A DNA stretch of 64,000 nucleotides from Gammaproteobacteria bacterium LSUCC0057 (GCA_004535795.1 SPIA01000002.1:306736-370735); one strand, 5' to 3'; positions 36,732-46,255 are shown, counted from the first letter of the stretch. A program made the numbers and translations. Notes: generated by a model from the letters alone, not told the origin.

Positions 36732-38117
36732 TCAAACTGTCCGCTTTACCTGCTTTTCTATCGCCGCAATCATCATCCCGGCAATATCTTTTTCGGTGGC
36801 CCGCTCAATCCCCTCGAGCCCCGGTGAGGAGTTGACTTCAAGCAGCAGCGGGCCACTTTTTGAGCGGATAATATCGACTCCAGCCACCGCCAGACCCATC
36901 GCTTTGGCGGCTTTAACCGCCAGACGACGCTCTTCAGGAGTTGGTTTAATCACGGTGGCGGTGCCGCCTTGGTGGACATTGGCGCGGAACTCGCCGGGGG
37001 CGGCGGCGCGCTGAATAGAGGCGACCACTTTGCCGTCGATGACAAACAGGCGAAGATCCTTACCGCCTGCCTCTTTAATAAACTCCTGCACCAATAGGTT
37101 AGCCTTAACCGCCTTAAAGGCATTGATAACGCTCTCGGCCGCTTTTTTGGTTTCGGCCAACACCACACCGCGCCCTTGCGCACCCTCGAGCAGTTTGACG
37201 ATCAGCGGCGCCCCGCCGACCATCTCGATCAGCTCTTTGGTGTCCATCGGCGAGTTGGCAAAACCGGTTACCGGAATATCAAGGCCGCTCTTGATCAGCA
37301 GCTGCAGCGAGAACAGTTTATCGCGCGACTGGCTTATCGCCGCCGCGGTGTTTTGCACATAAACGCCCATACTTTCAAACTGCCGGGTCAGCGCACAACC
37401 ATAAAAAGTGACGCTGGGGCGGATGCGCGGAATAATCGCATCGAGCTCACGCAGTATATGGCCACCGCGGTAGTGCACCTCGGGGTTCTCGTCGTCGAGT
37501 TTAATGTAGCAATCTTTGATCGACAGAAAACTCATCTCGTGACCGCGCTCTTCGCCGGCTTCGATCAACCGCTGGTTGCTGTAGAGCTCTGGGTTGCTGG
37601 CCAGCAGGGCAATTTTGAGCCCGGTGGGGCTACTTTTAACCACCCCGTACATGTCGTGTAGCTCGGTGTCGCGGATGCGCCCCAACAGCATATGCTCGGC
37701 CGGATCGACCAGCACTCGGCCGGTCATCGCTTCGCGGCCGAGCAACATGCGATAGCCCATGCTGTCGCGGTTGGTCAGCGTCAGTTCGATCTCCCAGACC
37801 TGGTCGCCCAGGCGCATCGGCGAGCGAATCACATAGCGCTGCTCGCTGGAGCCGCTGGAGCTGCGCACCACGCGGCGGTCGATCACCTGGGCTTCGCAAC
37901 GTACTGCGACGGTGCGATTGCCCTGCAGCGGGTGCACTTCAAAAGAGACCCAAGGCTGCTCGGCGCGGCGAAATGGCTGGATGTTAAAGGCGTGTAAGGC
38001 GGAGGTTTTGGCGCCGGAGTCGACCCGCGCTTTGACCGCCGGCATGCCTAAGTGGGGCAGTTGCACCCACTCTTCGCTGCCGACAATAATTTTATCTCGA
38101 TACTGCTCACTGGGCAT
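36732..38117 (-). CDS. RimB-RimK fusion: retropepsin-like domain + ATP-grasp glutamate ligase
   Basis: This 461-residue protein joins two domains normally encoded separately. Residues 1-160 form an ATP-dependent zinc protease/RimB-type domain, with the aspartyl motif [13 protein letters not shown] (Asp 33) and [13 protein letters not shown]. Residues from about 170 form a RimK ATP-grasp ligase ([95 protein letters not shown]). RimK adds glutamates to ribosomal protein S6, and RimB is a retropepsin-like partner described in Pseudomonas as modulating RimK. The fusion suggests the two act together. No rimA-like gene is nearby. Confidence 0.88.
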   Translation of the reverse strand: MPSEQYRDKIIVGSEEWVQLPHLGMPAVKARVDSGAKTSALHAFNIQPFRRAEQPWVSFEVHPLQGNRTVAVRCEAQVIDRRVVRSSSGSSEQRYVIRSPMRLGDQVWEIELTLTNRDSMGYRMLLGREAMTGRVLVDPAEHMLLGRIRDTELHDMYGVVKSSPTGLKIALLASNPELYSNQRLIEAGEERGHEMSFLSIKDCYIKLDDENPEVHYRGGHILRELDAIIPRIRPSVTFYGCALTRQFESMGVYVQNTAAAISQSRDKLFSLQLLIKSGLDIPVTGFANSPMDTKELIEMVGGAPLIVKLLEGAQGRGVVLAETKKAAESVINAFKAVKANLLVQEFIKEAGGKDLRLFVIDGKVVASIQRAAAPGEFRANVHQGGTATVIKPTPEERRLAVKAAKAMGLAVAGVDIIRSKSGPLLLEVNSSPGLEGIERATEKDIAGMMIAAIEKQVKRTV

Positions 38118-38212
38118 CTGCCACTCTCCACCAGGTGGGCTGACACCGCGCCGCCCGCAATTGGCGATTTAAAGCCAAATGGGGGCGGCTGTATAGCGTT
38201 ATCTAGCGACGA

Positions 38213-39313
38213 CTACTGCAATTTGCGCGCGCGGTAGTAGGCCTCTTCACTGATCTGGTGGTACTGCATGGATTGCTGTTTGAAGGCGTTGATGGAGTCG
38301 GCCACCCGGCGCACGAAGGGATCCTGTGCCGCCAACTCTTCAACCACCTCTGCCGAGAGCCGCGACAATTCCCGCAACACATCGTCGGGCAGCGGGCGCA
38401 ACTCAACACCGTGCTTCTCCACCAGTTCGGTGAGCGCGCTGTTGTTACGCGCGGTGTACTCGTCGAGCATATCTTGATTGACGGCGCGCGCCGCTACCTC
38501 AATGATCGCCTGCAGATCAGCCGGCAGCGCATCAAAAGCCTGCTTATTGACGATAAACTCGAGCGTCGGGCCCGGCTCGTGCCAGCCGGGGTAGTAATAG
38601 TACTTGGCCACCTGATGGAGGCCGAAAGCCAGGTCGTTGTAGGGGCCGACCCACTCGGTGGCGTCGATTACCCCGGTCTGCATAGAGGTGTAGATGTCGC
38701 CACCGGCGAGACTCACTGCGGTGCCGCCGGCGCGGCTAAACACCTCGCCACCGAGGCCGGGAATACGCATCTTTAACCCTTTGAGGTCGTCGATTGAGTT
38801 AATCTCACGGTTAAACCAACCGGCCATCTGCACGCCGGTATTGCCGCCGGCGAATGGCACTAGGTTGTAGGGCGCGTAGAGCTCGCGCCACAACGCCATA
38901 CCGCCGCCGTAGTGCAACCAGCCGTTCATCTCCTGGGCATTGAGGCCGAACGGCAGCGTAGTAAAAAACGGTGCCGCGGGGTTTTTACCCTTCCAATAAT
39001 AGGCGCCGTCGTGGCCCATCTCCGCCACCCCTTGCGAGACGGCGTCAAAGCCCTCCAGAGCCGGTACCAGTTGGCCGGCGCCAAATACTTTAATCGTCAT
39101 ACGACCGTTGCTGAGGCGCTCAACCAATTTGGCAAAATTCTCGGGGGCGGTGCCCAGCCCAGGGAAATTTTTCGGCCAACTGGTCACCAGCTTCCACTGA
39201 TAGCGCTGCTCCGGCGCAACCGTTGTCGCCGCCGACTCGCTCGTCGCCGCGCCGCCACCACAACCGGCCAACAACGCCGCCGCCAGCAGTAAACCCACCA
39301 TACTTTTTGTCAT
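38213..39313 (-). CDS. TRAP transporter substrate-binding lipoprotein (DctP family)
   Basis: This 366-residue periplasmic solute receptor begins with a lipoprotein signal (MTKSMVGLLLAAALLAGCGGG, lipobox LLAGC), so it should be membrane-tethered rather than free. It is a DctP/TakP-type protein: WKLVTSWPKNFPGLGTAPENFAKLVERLS, GVAEMGHDGAYYWKGKNPAAPFFTTLPFGLN, the substrate-arginine region LKMRIPGLGGEVFSRAGGTAVSLAGGDIYTSMQTGVIDATEWVGPYND. The closest described group binds 2-oxo acids, lactate or similar carboxylates. No membrane subunits (DctQ, DctM) lie next to it, so its transporter is elsewhere or missing. The neighbours are rimBK and uvrD. Confidence 0.9.
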   Translation of the reverse strand: MTKSMVGLLLAAALLAGCGGGAATSESAATTVAPEQRYQWKLVTSWPKNFPGLGTAPENFAKLVERLSNGRMTIKVFGAGQLVPALEGFDAVSQGVAEMGHDGAYYWKGKNPAAPFFTTLPFGLNAQEMNGWLHYGGGMALWRELYAPYNLVPFAGGNTGVQMAGWFNREINSIDDLKGLKMRIPGLGGEVFSRAGGTAVSLAGGDIYTSMQTGVIDATEWVGPYNDLAFGLHQVAKYYYYPGWHEPGPTLEFIVNKQAFDALPADLQAIIEVAARAVNQDMLDEYTARNNSALTELVEKHGVELRPLPDDVLRELSRLSAEVVEELAAQDPFVRRVADSINAFKQQSMQYHQISEEAYYRARKLQ

Positions 39314-39349
39314 GACACCCTCCCTCTCACTTGCAACTGGTCAGCTCGC

Positions 39350-41503
39350 TCAGGCCGGCACTAGGTTGGCCGACGCCAAAATGAGAATTTTAGTCCCCGC
39401 CGCTTCAAACGCTACCTGCACCCGAGCACGCGCGCCCTGGCCTTCAAAATTGAGAATAGTGCCCTCGCCGTAAACACTGTGCAATACCTGCTGGCCGAGC
39501 GAGAAACCCTCGGTGCCGGCATCGCTGAGCGTTGGCTGGGCGGCGTAGCTGGTCGGCCGCGCCACGCTGTTGTTGAGCCGCACCTCTTGCAGCAGCGAGC
39601 TGGGGATGTCGCGGACAAAGCGCGACACACTGTTAAAGTTCTCGGTGCCAAACATAGTGCGACTCTCGGCAAAACTGAGCTGCAGCGTCTCGCGCGCGCG
39701 GGTGATGCCAACATAGGCTAAACGGCGCTCCTCTTCGAGCCGGCCGGGCTCGTCGATCGACATCTTGTGCGGGAACAGGTTTTCCTCCATGCCGACCAGA
39801 AATACCACCGGGAACTCCAGACCTTTGGCGCTGTGCAGGGTCATCAGCTGTACCGCATCTTGGTCCTGCTGCGCTTGGTGGTCGCCGGCATCCAGCGCCA
39901 CCTGATCGAGAAATTGTCCCAATACCGACAGCTGCTGATCTTCGGCCTGAAAGTTGCGACAGGCTGTGACGAGCTCCTGCAAGTTCTCGACCCGTGCCTG
40001 ACCGCGCTCACCGCGCTCGCGAGCGTGGAAGTCGCTGAGCCCGCTGCGCGCCAGCATATGCTCGGCCAACTCGCCCAGCGTCAACTCGGCCGCCTCGCTG
40101 TCGAGCTGCTCGATCAGCGCGATAAAACTCTGCAGTGCCACCGCCGCGCGCGCCGGCAAACCGTTGTCGCACAGCTGCACCGCCGCCTGCCACAAGCTGA
40201 CCCGCTGACCGCGGGCGGTACTGCGCACCGCCTCCAGGGTGCGCTCGCCGATGCCGCGCGTCGGGGTGTTAATCACCCGCTCAAAGGCGGGGTCATCATC
40301 GCGGTTTTGCACCAGTCGCAGGTAGGCGAGCGCGTTGCGAATCTCAAGGCGCTCATAGAAGCGCTGGCCGCCATATATGCGGTAGGCGATGTCGCTCTGC
40401 AGCAGCGCCTCTTCTAGCACCCGCGACTGGGCGTTGGAGCGGTAGAGGATCGCCATCTCATCGAGGCGCCGGCCGTTGGCGACGCCAGCGCCAATTTGGT
40501 CGGCGACAAAGCGCGCTTCGTCGCGCTCATTAAAGGCGGCATAGAGTGAGATCAACTCGCCCTCAGCGGCCTCGGTCCAGAGCTGTTTACCGAGCCGATC
40601 GCTGTTTTTTTCAATCACTGCGTTGGCGGCGTTGAGTATGTTGGCGGTGGAGCGGTAGTTCTGCTCGAGACGGATGGTTTCGACCGCGGCAAAATCTTTT
40701 TCATAGCTGAGAATATTTTCAATGCGGGCACCGCGCCAGCCGTAAATAGATTGGTCGTCGTCGCCGACCGCGGTGAGTTGGCACTGCTGGCCGGCCAGCA
40801 GCCGCAGCCAGCCGTACTGCACGGCATTGGTGTCTTGAAACTCGTCGACGAGGATATGTTGAAAGCGGCTCTGGTAGTGTTGCAGTAGCTCGGGGTTATC
40901 GCGCCACAGCTCCAGTGAGCGCAGCAGCAGCTCGGCAAAATCGATCACCCCCAGCCGCTGGCAGAGCTCTTCGTAATCGCGGTAGACGCGCAGCATGGTC
41001 GCCAGTGTCGGATCGCCGCTCTCTTGAATATGCGCGGCGCGCAGCCCTTCATCTTTTTGGCCATTGATCCACCACTGGATCTGTTTTGGCGCCCAGCGCT
41101 GCTCGTCGAGATCGAGTGCCCGCATCACCCGCTTGATCATGCGCAGCTGGTCGTCGCTATCGAGGATTTGGAAGTTCTCCGGCAGCCCCGCCTGTTGCCA
41201 ATGGGCCTTGAGCAGGCGGTGGGCGATACCGTGAAAAGTGCCGACCCACATCGCTTGCGGCGCCATACCAATCAGCTGGTCGATGCGCTCGCGCATTTCG
41301 CGGGCCGCCTTGTTGGTAAAGGTCACCGCCAGAATCGCGTAGGGGGAGGCGCCCTCAACTTGTACTTTCCAGGCGATGCGATGGACCAACACGCGGGTTT
41401 TGCCGCTGCCGGCACCGGCCAGCACCAACAGGTGGCGGCTGTCGCTGGTCACAGCTTGTTGTTGTGCGGGGTTGAGGCCGCTGAGTAGAGTAGTGACATC
41501 CAT
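39350..41503 (-). CDS. uvrD: DNA helicase II UvrD
   Basis: This 717-residue SF1A 3'-5' helicase acts in nucleotide excision and mismatch repair. Motifs: Walker A AGAGSGKTRVLVHRIA, Ia TFTNKAAREMRERI, II DEFQDTNAVQY, III DDDQSIYGWRGA, IV LEQNYRST, V TLHSAKGLEFPVVFLVGMEENLFPH and VI EEERRLAYVGITRA. The C-terminal tail (FSLGQQVLHSVYGEGTILNFEGQG) is typical of UvrD rather than Rep. The ATG at 41503 (MDVTTLLSGLNPAQQQAV) is preferred over the longer frame to 41530. It is divergent from the Msr fusion. Confidence 0.97.
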   Translation of the reverse strand: MDVTTLLSGLNPAQQQAVTSDSRHLLVLAGAGSGKTRVLVHRIAWKVQVEGASPYAILAVTFTNKAAREMRERIDQLIGMAPQAMWVGTFHGIAHRLLKAHWQQAGLPENFQILDSDDQLRMIKRVMRALDLDEQRWAPKQIQWWINGQKDEGLRAAHIQESGDPTLATMLRVYRDYEELCQRLGVIDFAELLLRSLELWRDNPELLQHYQSRFQHILVDEFQDTNAVQYGWLRLLAGQQCQLTAVGDDDQSIYGWRGARIENILSYEKDFAAVETIRLEQNYRSTANILNAANAVIEKNSDRLGKQLWTEAAEGELISLYAAFNERDEARFVADQIGAGVANGRRLDEMAILYRSNAQSRVLEEALLQSDIAYRIYGGQRFYERLEIRNALAYLRLVQNRDDDPAFERVINTPTRGIGERTLEAVRSTARGQRVSLWQAAVQLCDNGLPARAAVALQSFIALIEQLDSEAAELTLGELAEHMLARSGLSDFHARERGERGQARVENLQELVTACRNFQAEDQQLSVLGQFLDQVALDAGDHQAQQDQDAVQLMTLHSAKGLEFPVVFLVGMEENLFPHKMSIDEPGRLEEERRLAYVGITRARETLQLSFAESRTMFGTENFNSVSRFVRDIPSSLLQEVRLNNSVARPTSYAAQPTLSDAGTEGFSLGQQVLHSVYGEGTILNFEGQGARARVQVAFEAAGTKILILASANLVPA

Positions 41504-41593
41504 AGCGGCACATTCTACCCGACCACCCAAAGCAGCGGGGATTTTTGCCGCGACAATTCGCCACCAGCCGCCTGCGGCGGTTAAGGGAGCCTG

Positions 41594-42838
41594 ATGAAAC
41601 GGTTACTGTCTGTCATTGCCCTGTGCTGTTTCGCTTGGCCGTTGCAAGCGCAACCGCTAGCGAGCGACCAGCTCGATACCATTGTGGTCGGAGCCGGCTG
41701 TTTTTGGGGGGTAGAGAAACGCTTCGCCGCCATTCCCGGCGTCGTCGATGTAGTCAGCGGCTACGCCGACGGCCGCGGCCTTGCGCCCAGCTACCGCGAG
41801 ATCACCCAAGCGCGCCACCGCCACAATCCGGACAACTACGCCGAGGTGGTGGAGATCAGCTACAACCGCCAACAGGTGTCGCTGCAGACGCTGTTGCAGT
41901 TCTATTTTGAGCAGCACGACCCGACCCAAATTAACCGCCAAGGCAACGATATCGGCACCCAGTACCGCTCCACTATTCTCTATAACAGCGACGATCAGCG
42001 GGCCGTTGCCGAGACGGTCCGAGACCACTACCAGCCCCTGCTGCACGCCGCCGGCTTTGGCGACATCGCCACGCTGATCAAACCGCTCGAACAGTTCCAC
42101 CCGGCCGAGCCCTACCACCAAGATTATCTGGCCAAAAACCCCAACGGCTACTGCCCCGACCACAGCACCGGGGTCACCTTTGCCGCACAGCCAGCGGCAG
42201 CGGCTGTAGACAATCAGCCACTGCTGAGCGGTAAGGCAATTGTGGTCCTCGAGGCCGAAGACTACTGCCCCTACTGTGAAAAGTTCCGCGCCGATGTAAG
42301 TGATCACTATGCCGGGACAATTCCACTCTATTACCGAACCGCCAAGCAGCTGAATGGGCTGCAACTGCGCACGCCAACTTGGGCGACGCCGACACTATTT
42401 TTTATTGAAGAGGGCGTCGAGCGCTTTGCGGTGCAGGGCTACCGCTCGGCGGCGGAGTTCTACCAGCTGCTCGGCGCCTTTAAGTTGGGTGACAGCGAGG
42501 CCTACCGGGTCGCTTTTGACAACGGCACCGACGCCCGCTTCTGCCGCCAGTACGAAATTTTTAAGCAGACCCCTGACGGCGTGTTTGTCGATGCGCTGAG
42601 CGGCGCCGCGCTGTTTGATACCCGTGACCGGTTTAATTCGGGCAGCGGTTGGCTGTCGTTCACTAAACCAGTGGCCGGTGCCGTCTACGAGCGGCCCGAC
42701 CACAGCTACGGCATGCAGCGCACCGAAATCCGCTCGGTGAGCAGCGATATTCACCTCGGCCACGTCTTTGATGACGGCCCGGGTGGACAGCCGCGCTACT
42801 GCATCAACGCCACGGTGCTGGAGTTTAAAGCGCGTTAA
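41594..42838 (+). CDS. Exported MsrA-thioredoxin-MsrB methionine sulfoxide reductase fusion
   Basis: This 414-residue protein has a signal peptide (MKRLLSVIALCCFAWPLQAQP) and three modules. MsrA comes first, with catalytic GCFWG at 35-39 and HDPTQINRQGNDIGTQYRS, and reduces the S-sulfoxide. A central thioredoxin-like module (about 205-300) carries CPYC near 225 and TWATPTLFF. MsrB is C-terminal, with SGSGWLSF, the HLGHVFDDGPG segment and the catalytic Cys in RYCINATVLEF, and reduces the R-sulfoxide. The zinc-binding CxxC pairs of many MsrB proteins are replaced (DALSGAALF). Neisseria PilB has the same parts in the order thioredoxin-MsrA-MsrB, so the order here differs. It would repair oxidised methionine in the periplasm with its own redox relay. 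Its stop overlaps the convergent mscS stop. Confidence 0.9.
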   Translation: MKRLLSVIALCCFAWPLQAQPLASDQLDTIVVGAGCFWGVEKRFAAIPGVVDVVSGYADGRGLAPSYREITQARHRHNPDNYAEVVEISYNRQQVSLQTLLQFYFEQHDPTQINRQGNDIGTQYRSTILYNSDDQRAVAETVRDHYQPLLHAAGFGDIATLIKPLEQFHPAEPYHQDYLAKNPNGYCPDHSTGVTFAAQPAAAAVDNQPLLSGKAIVVLEAEDYCPYCEKFRADVSDHYAGTIPLYYRTAKQLNGLQLRTPTWATPTLFFIEEGVERFAVQGYRSAAEFYQLLGAFKLGDSEAYRVAFDNGTDARFCRQYEIFKQTPDGVFVDALSGAALFDTRDRFNSGSGWLSFTKPVAGAVYERPDHSYGMQRTEIRSVSSDIHLGHVFDDGPGGQPRYCINATVLEFKAR

Positions 42839-43875
42839 GCGCGCTCTTTGAACGCCTCCAGCTGGCTTATCTTGCGCTCAACAATGGCCAGCTCCACGGC
42901 GATGGCGTCGTCGTCACTCCACTCGGCAGGGCGATCATCGACACCCAGCTTGGCCCACTCGGCGAGGGCGTGACGGTGGCTGCGCAGCGCGCGCAAGTTG
43001 GCCGCCGACTCCGCTTTGTCAAAAACAATCTCCTCGGCGGTCACCGCCACCTCATCGCTGGCCGCGGTCGGCCTGGCCGCCGGCGGCAGCGCTTTGTCCC
43101 ACTGCGCGAACTGGCGCTGGTTGACAAATCCCGGCGAGACAATTTCGACCCCGGCGCCGTGCAGGGTGTCGAGAATACTTTTGCGCAGGTTGGATTTGGT
43201 GGTCAGCAACTTGCCGACATCGGCTAGAAAGCCGCTTACTTTGTAGGTGATGGCATGGTCGCCGAGATCGTCGATATGCACGTAGGGCTCCTCAAGCTCC
43301 ACCTCACTGGCGGCACTGAGCAGTAACTGTTCGATCTCTTGGCGCTGCAGGTCGTAACCAAGTGACAGCGAGCTGCTGACCACGGTACCAGACTTGTGGA
43401 TCACTTTAATCGGATGGGTGGCGAGGTAGAGATGTGGCACGGTGAGCAGATCGCGCTGCTCGGTCTGGATCTCGGTGTGAAACACCCCTTTGTCGCTGAC
43501 CCGCCCCCAGCGCTCATTGATCTCAATAAAATCACCAATATCGAAAGTGCGCACCGCGCGCAGCATAACCCCGGCCATGGCATTGGCGACAAAGGTGGTC
43601 GAGGAGAAGGCGATAACACCGGTCAACAATACCCCGAGCAGGCTGAGTATCTGCCCGCGGGTCACTTCGGAGAGCGGCAGCTGAATAATAACCAGTACCA
43701 GCGCCAGCAGCAGTGTCGCCCAGCTCGCCAACTGCCAGCGCAGCGCCACGGCACGGCGACTCTCTTGATTGGCGCGCTGGCGCTGGCGTTTGCACAGCGC
43801 TACCAGCACAGCCGCCACCAGCAGCGTGACCCCGATACCGAGCAGCGCCGGCCAGTGCATCTGCCACCTCTCCAT
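42835..43875 (-). CDS. Mechanosensitive ion channel, MscS family
   Basis: This 346-residue membrane protein has three N-terminal hydrophobic segments (ALLGIGVTLLVAAVLVALC, WATLLLALVLVIIQLPL, LLGVLLTGVIAFSSTTFVANAMAGVML), the last being the pore-lining helix, followed by the MscS beta domain (FDIGDFIEINERWGRVSDKGVFHTEIQTEQRDLLTVPHLYLATHPI) and the alpha-beta C-terminal domain. An additional charged, helical C-terminal part of about 100 residues (from AARPTAASDEVAV) extends beyond the E. coli MscS length of 286. It relieves osmotic pressure by opening under membrane tension. Confidence 0.88.
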   Translation of the reverse strand: MERWQMHWPALLGIGVTLLVAAVLVALCKRQRQRANQESRRAVALRWQLASWATLLLALVLVIIQLPLSEVTRGQILSLLGVLLTGVIAFSSTTFVANAMAGVMLRAVRTFDIGDFIEINERWGRVSDKGVFHTEIQTEQRDLLTVPHLYLATHPIKVIHKSGTVVSSSLSLGYDLQRQEIEQLLLSAASEVELEEPYVHIDDLGDHAITYKVSGFLADVGKLLTTKSNLRKSILDTLHGAGVEIVSPGFVNQRQFAQWDKALPPAARPTAASDEVAVTAEEIVFDKAESAANLRALRSHRHALAEWAKLGVDDRPAEWSDDDAIAVELAIVERKISQLEAFKERA

Positions 43876-43905
43876 CTCTATCCCCCTGTGCAGCAGCTGC
43901 CCCGA

Positions 43906-44217
43906 TTAGCGGATCGGCTGCCAGTGGCTGGCGCAGCGCTCAATCTCTTCGGCCAGCTGAAAATCTAACTCGGTAACGCCACCGGCGTCATGGGTAGTTA
44001 AACTCAACCAGACAGTATTGTATATATTGCGCCATTCGGGGTGGTGGCCGAGCTGCTCGGCGGCGGTCGCCACTTGGTTGATAAACGCCATCGCCTCGAC
44101 GAAGTCGGCAAACTGCAGGCGGCTGTGCAGCGCAGCGAGGCGTTGCTCGTAGCGCCAGTGCGGCTGCGCGGCGAGAAACCTGGCGCGCTGTGCCGCACTC
44201 GCCAATGCTAAAGACAT
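43906..44217 (-). CDS. phhB: Pterin-4a-carbinolamine dehydratase
   Basis: This 103-residue enzyme recycles the pterin cofactor of aromatic amino acid hydroxylases. The signature ATAAEQLGHHPEWRNIYNTVWLSLTTHDAGGVTELD includes the catalytic His-His pair. The ATG at 44217 has GGGAG 8 bases upstream; the longer frame to 44331 overlaps the DUF3604 gene. No phenylalanine hydroxylase gene is present in the window, so it may serve a distant phhA or have a molybdopterin-related role proposed for orphan members. It follows the DUF3604 gene by 13 bases. Confidence 0.92.
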   Translation of the reverse strand: MSLALASAAQRARFLAAQPHWRYEQRLAALHSRLQFADFVEAMAFINQVATAAEQLGHHPEWRNIYNTVWLSLTTHDAGGVTELDFQLAEEIERCASHWQPIR

Positions 44218-44230
44218 CGGCCGCTCCCCA

Positions 44231-46054
44231 CTACTGCTCAGGGGTGTACCAGATCGGCGAGCTGTAGGCGCGCTCTTGGATAGAGGTCGGCTGGCTGTCG
44301 GGGTGCGGCTGCTGCAGCGCGACAAAGTCATAGAGCGAGTGGCGCGGTGTCGGGATCTCTAATACCCGCGCATAATAAAAGGCGCGCTGCTTTGCATCGA
44401 ACTGCGGATCGATCCAGTAGGCCGACAGCTGCGCGGCGCCAATGTCGTTGCGGTAACTGGCGCTGTCGACATCGACGCTGTTGCCGACCGTCGCCCAACT
44501 GCCGTCGGGGCGCTGCTGGCGGCCGGCTGACAGCGCGATATCAAAAACCTGCTCCTGCGGTTCGCCGGCGCCGTTGAGCCACCCTTTGACAATCTGTATG
44601 CGGTCCAAATTGGCGCCGTTGGGATCGCGCGCAGCGATCACCCGAAAACGCGGTGCCGCGCCGTCGCCAGCGGTTAAATCGCCCCCCATCGCCACCCCTT
44701 TGCGGCGCGCGTCGGCGGGTTGATCGGCCGCGGTTAAATCCCAACCGGCGAAGAACTGCAGCGCGATGCGGCTGCCGGTGGTGGCGTAGACCTCTTTGCG
44801 CTCAAAGGCGTCGAGAATAGCCGAGCGGCTGTTCTCGCTGGCCCACACCGCGGTCAGGCCAGAGGCCGAGTAGTCCCACCCCAGCGGGCCGTCGTCGCCG
44901 ATGCGGCGGGTAAACTTGCTCTCAGGGGTGCCGTCGTAAGCCATCTTGCCGTGAAAGTTATTCTCCTCGGCAGAGGCTATAGAGGTGTGGGCATCGGTCG
45001 AGCCGATCATGCCAAACTTATACGGGTTGACGCCCAGTTTCTGCTCCAACTCTAGGCCGCGCAGCAGCGCCGTGCGGGCGTAGGCGCCCTCCTCGATGGG
45101 AGCGACATGGTTGGTCTCCGGGCGAGTATCAATTAAAAAACGGTAGCGCTCAAAATCGGCAAATTCGTCGTTGGGCGACAGCAGCGGGTGGGTCTCGGAG
45201 TCGCCCTTAATTTGCGTCACTTCAGCAATCGGCTCCCAGCGCGCCCGCAGCGAGGCGTACTCAGCCGTGATGGCGGCGCCGTCGCTATCGACGTCATCAA
45301 ACATCTGCCCTTTGGAGATGTTCATGTTGTGCGGTATCGACACAAAGCGGGTGTCGTGTTGCGCCGAGGTCTGCGCCAGCCACGCCCAGAGGTCTTCCGG
45401 CCGCTGCGAGTCGAGCGAGCTGAACGGCAGGTATTGCGAGGCGTTGGCGCGATCGCCGTCGGTAACAATAATGCGGTGCAGATTGGCGCCATCTGGGGTC
45501 GACGACCACTCCCAGCCAATAAAAGCTGTGAACACCCCGGGCTGGTTGTGGCGGTCGGCGGCGTTGAGCATATCTTGCCACGGCGACTGGCGGATGCTCG
45601 GCTGGTTGAGCTCGGCAATAAAATCACCGCCACCGCTGTTGGCCTCTGCCACTAAGCGCTTAAACACGGCGCCGGGGTTGCCCTCGGCAATTTTGGCGCG
45701 GGCAAACTTGCCAAACTCGGTATCGGCAACCTGCTCATCTCCGGTATAGAGGCGCAGGGGGATACCGGTGATCTCGGCGTGGTCGGAGACCACTAAAAAG
45801 TCTAACGGGGTCTCAATTTGTATGCGGCCGCGGTGCATCGGATGCAGCACCGGCAGCCCTTTGGCATAGCGGTAGGCGGTGTCTGGCGTGGTGTCGCGGT
45901 TGTTAAACAGGAAGGCGTCAAACGAGTAGCTGGTGTGTAGATGAGTGTCGCCCCACAGCAGTGTTGGCGCCGGCTCAGCCTGCAGCGAACCGCTCGCCAC
46001 TAGCGCCAGTGCCAGCGCTTTACGGCGCAAATTTTTAGTTGGCTTACTACCCAT
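44231..46054 (-). CDS. DUF3604 domain protein (PHP-like), exported
   Basis: This 607-residue protein matches the DUF3604 family. A signal peptide (KALALALVASGSLQAEP) is followed by metal-ligand-like motifs of the PHP phosphoesterase fold: LLWGDTHLHTSYSFDA, LDFLVVSDHAE, FIGWEWSS, SIPHNMNISKG and GMIGSTDAHTS. The C-terminal part contains GSRIALQFFAGWDL and WIDPQFDAKQRAFYYARVLEIPTPRHSLYD. Substrates are not established; the His/Asp clusters imply a metal-dependent hydrolase. It may share a transcript with phhB, though I see no functional link. Confidence 0.88.
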   Translation of the reverse strand: MGSKPTKNLRRKALALALVASGSLQAEPAPTLLWGDTHLHTSYSFDAFLFNNRDTTPDTAYRYAKGLPVLHPMHRGRIQIETPLDFLVVSDHAEITGIPLRLYTGDEQVADTEFGKFARAKIAEGNPGAVFKRLVAEANSGGGDFIAELNQPSIRQSPWQDMLNAADRHNQPGVFTAFIGWEWSSTPDGANLHRIIVTDGDRANASQYLPFSSLDSQRPEDLWAWLAQTSAQHDTRFVSIPHNMNISKGQMFDDVDSDGAAITAEYASLRARWEPIAEVTQIKGDSETHPLLSPNDEFADFERYRFLIDTRPETNHVAPIEEGAYARTALLRGLELEQKLGVNPYKFGMIGSTDAHTSIASAEENNFHGKMAYDGTPESKFTRRIGDDGPLGWDYSASGLTAVWASENSRSAILDAFERKEVYATTGSRIALQFFAGWDLTAADQPADARRKGVAMGGDLTAGDGAAPRFRVIAARDPNGANLDRIQIVKGWLNGAGEPQEQVFDIALSAGRQQRPDGSWATVGNSVDVDSASYRNDIGAAQLSAYWIDPQFDAKQRAFYYARVLEIPTPRHSLYDFVALQQPHPDSQPTSIQERAYSSPIWYTPEQ

Positions 46055-46205
46055 AACTCTAGCCCTATCACTGTTTTTTGTGAAATGAGTGTAGCTCGCC
46101 GCTCGCCGCCGCCATAGCCCCCAGCAGCGCTTTTTTTGAACGCCCGGTTTTAATCCCGCCTGCGAACCGCGCCGCTCACCTCAACCCGACGCCCGTTTAA
46201 GCAGC

Positions 46206-46239
46206 CCACTGCAGTGGCGAAACCATCGACTATGGTTTC
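46206..46239. repeat. Two adjacent palindromes
   Basis: CCACTGCAGTGG (46206-46217) is followed after one base by GAAACCAT-CGACT-ATGGTTTC (46219-46239), a perfect 8-bp stem. They border the end of the recognisable glycosyltransferase remnant. They could be remains of a small mobile element or a REP-like unit; no second copy was noticed in the window. Confidence 0.6.
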
Positions 46240-46255
46240 ACCGTGCAGCTGCAGG

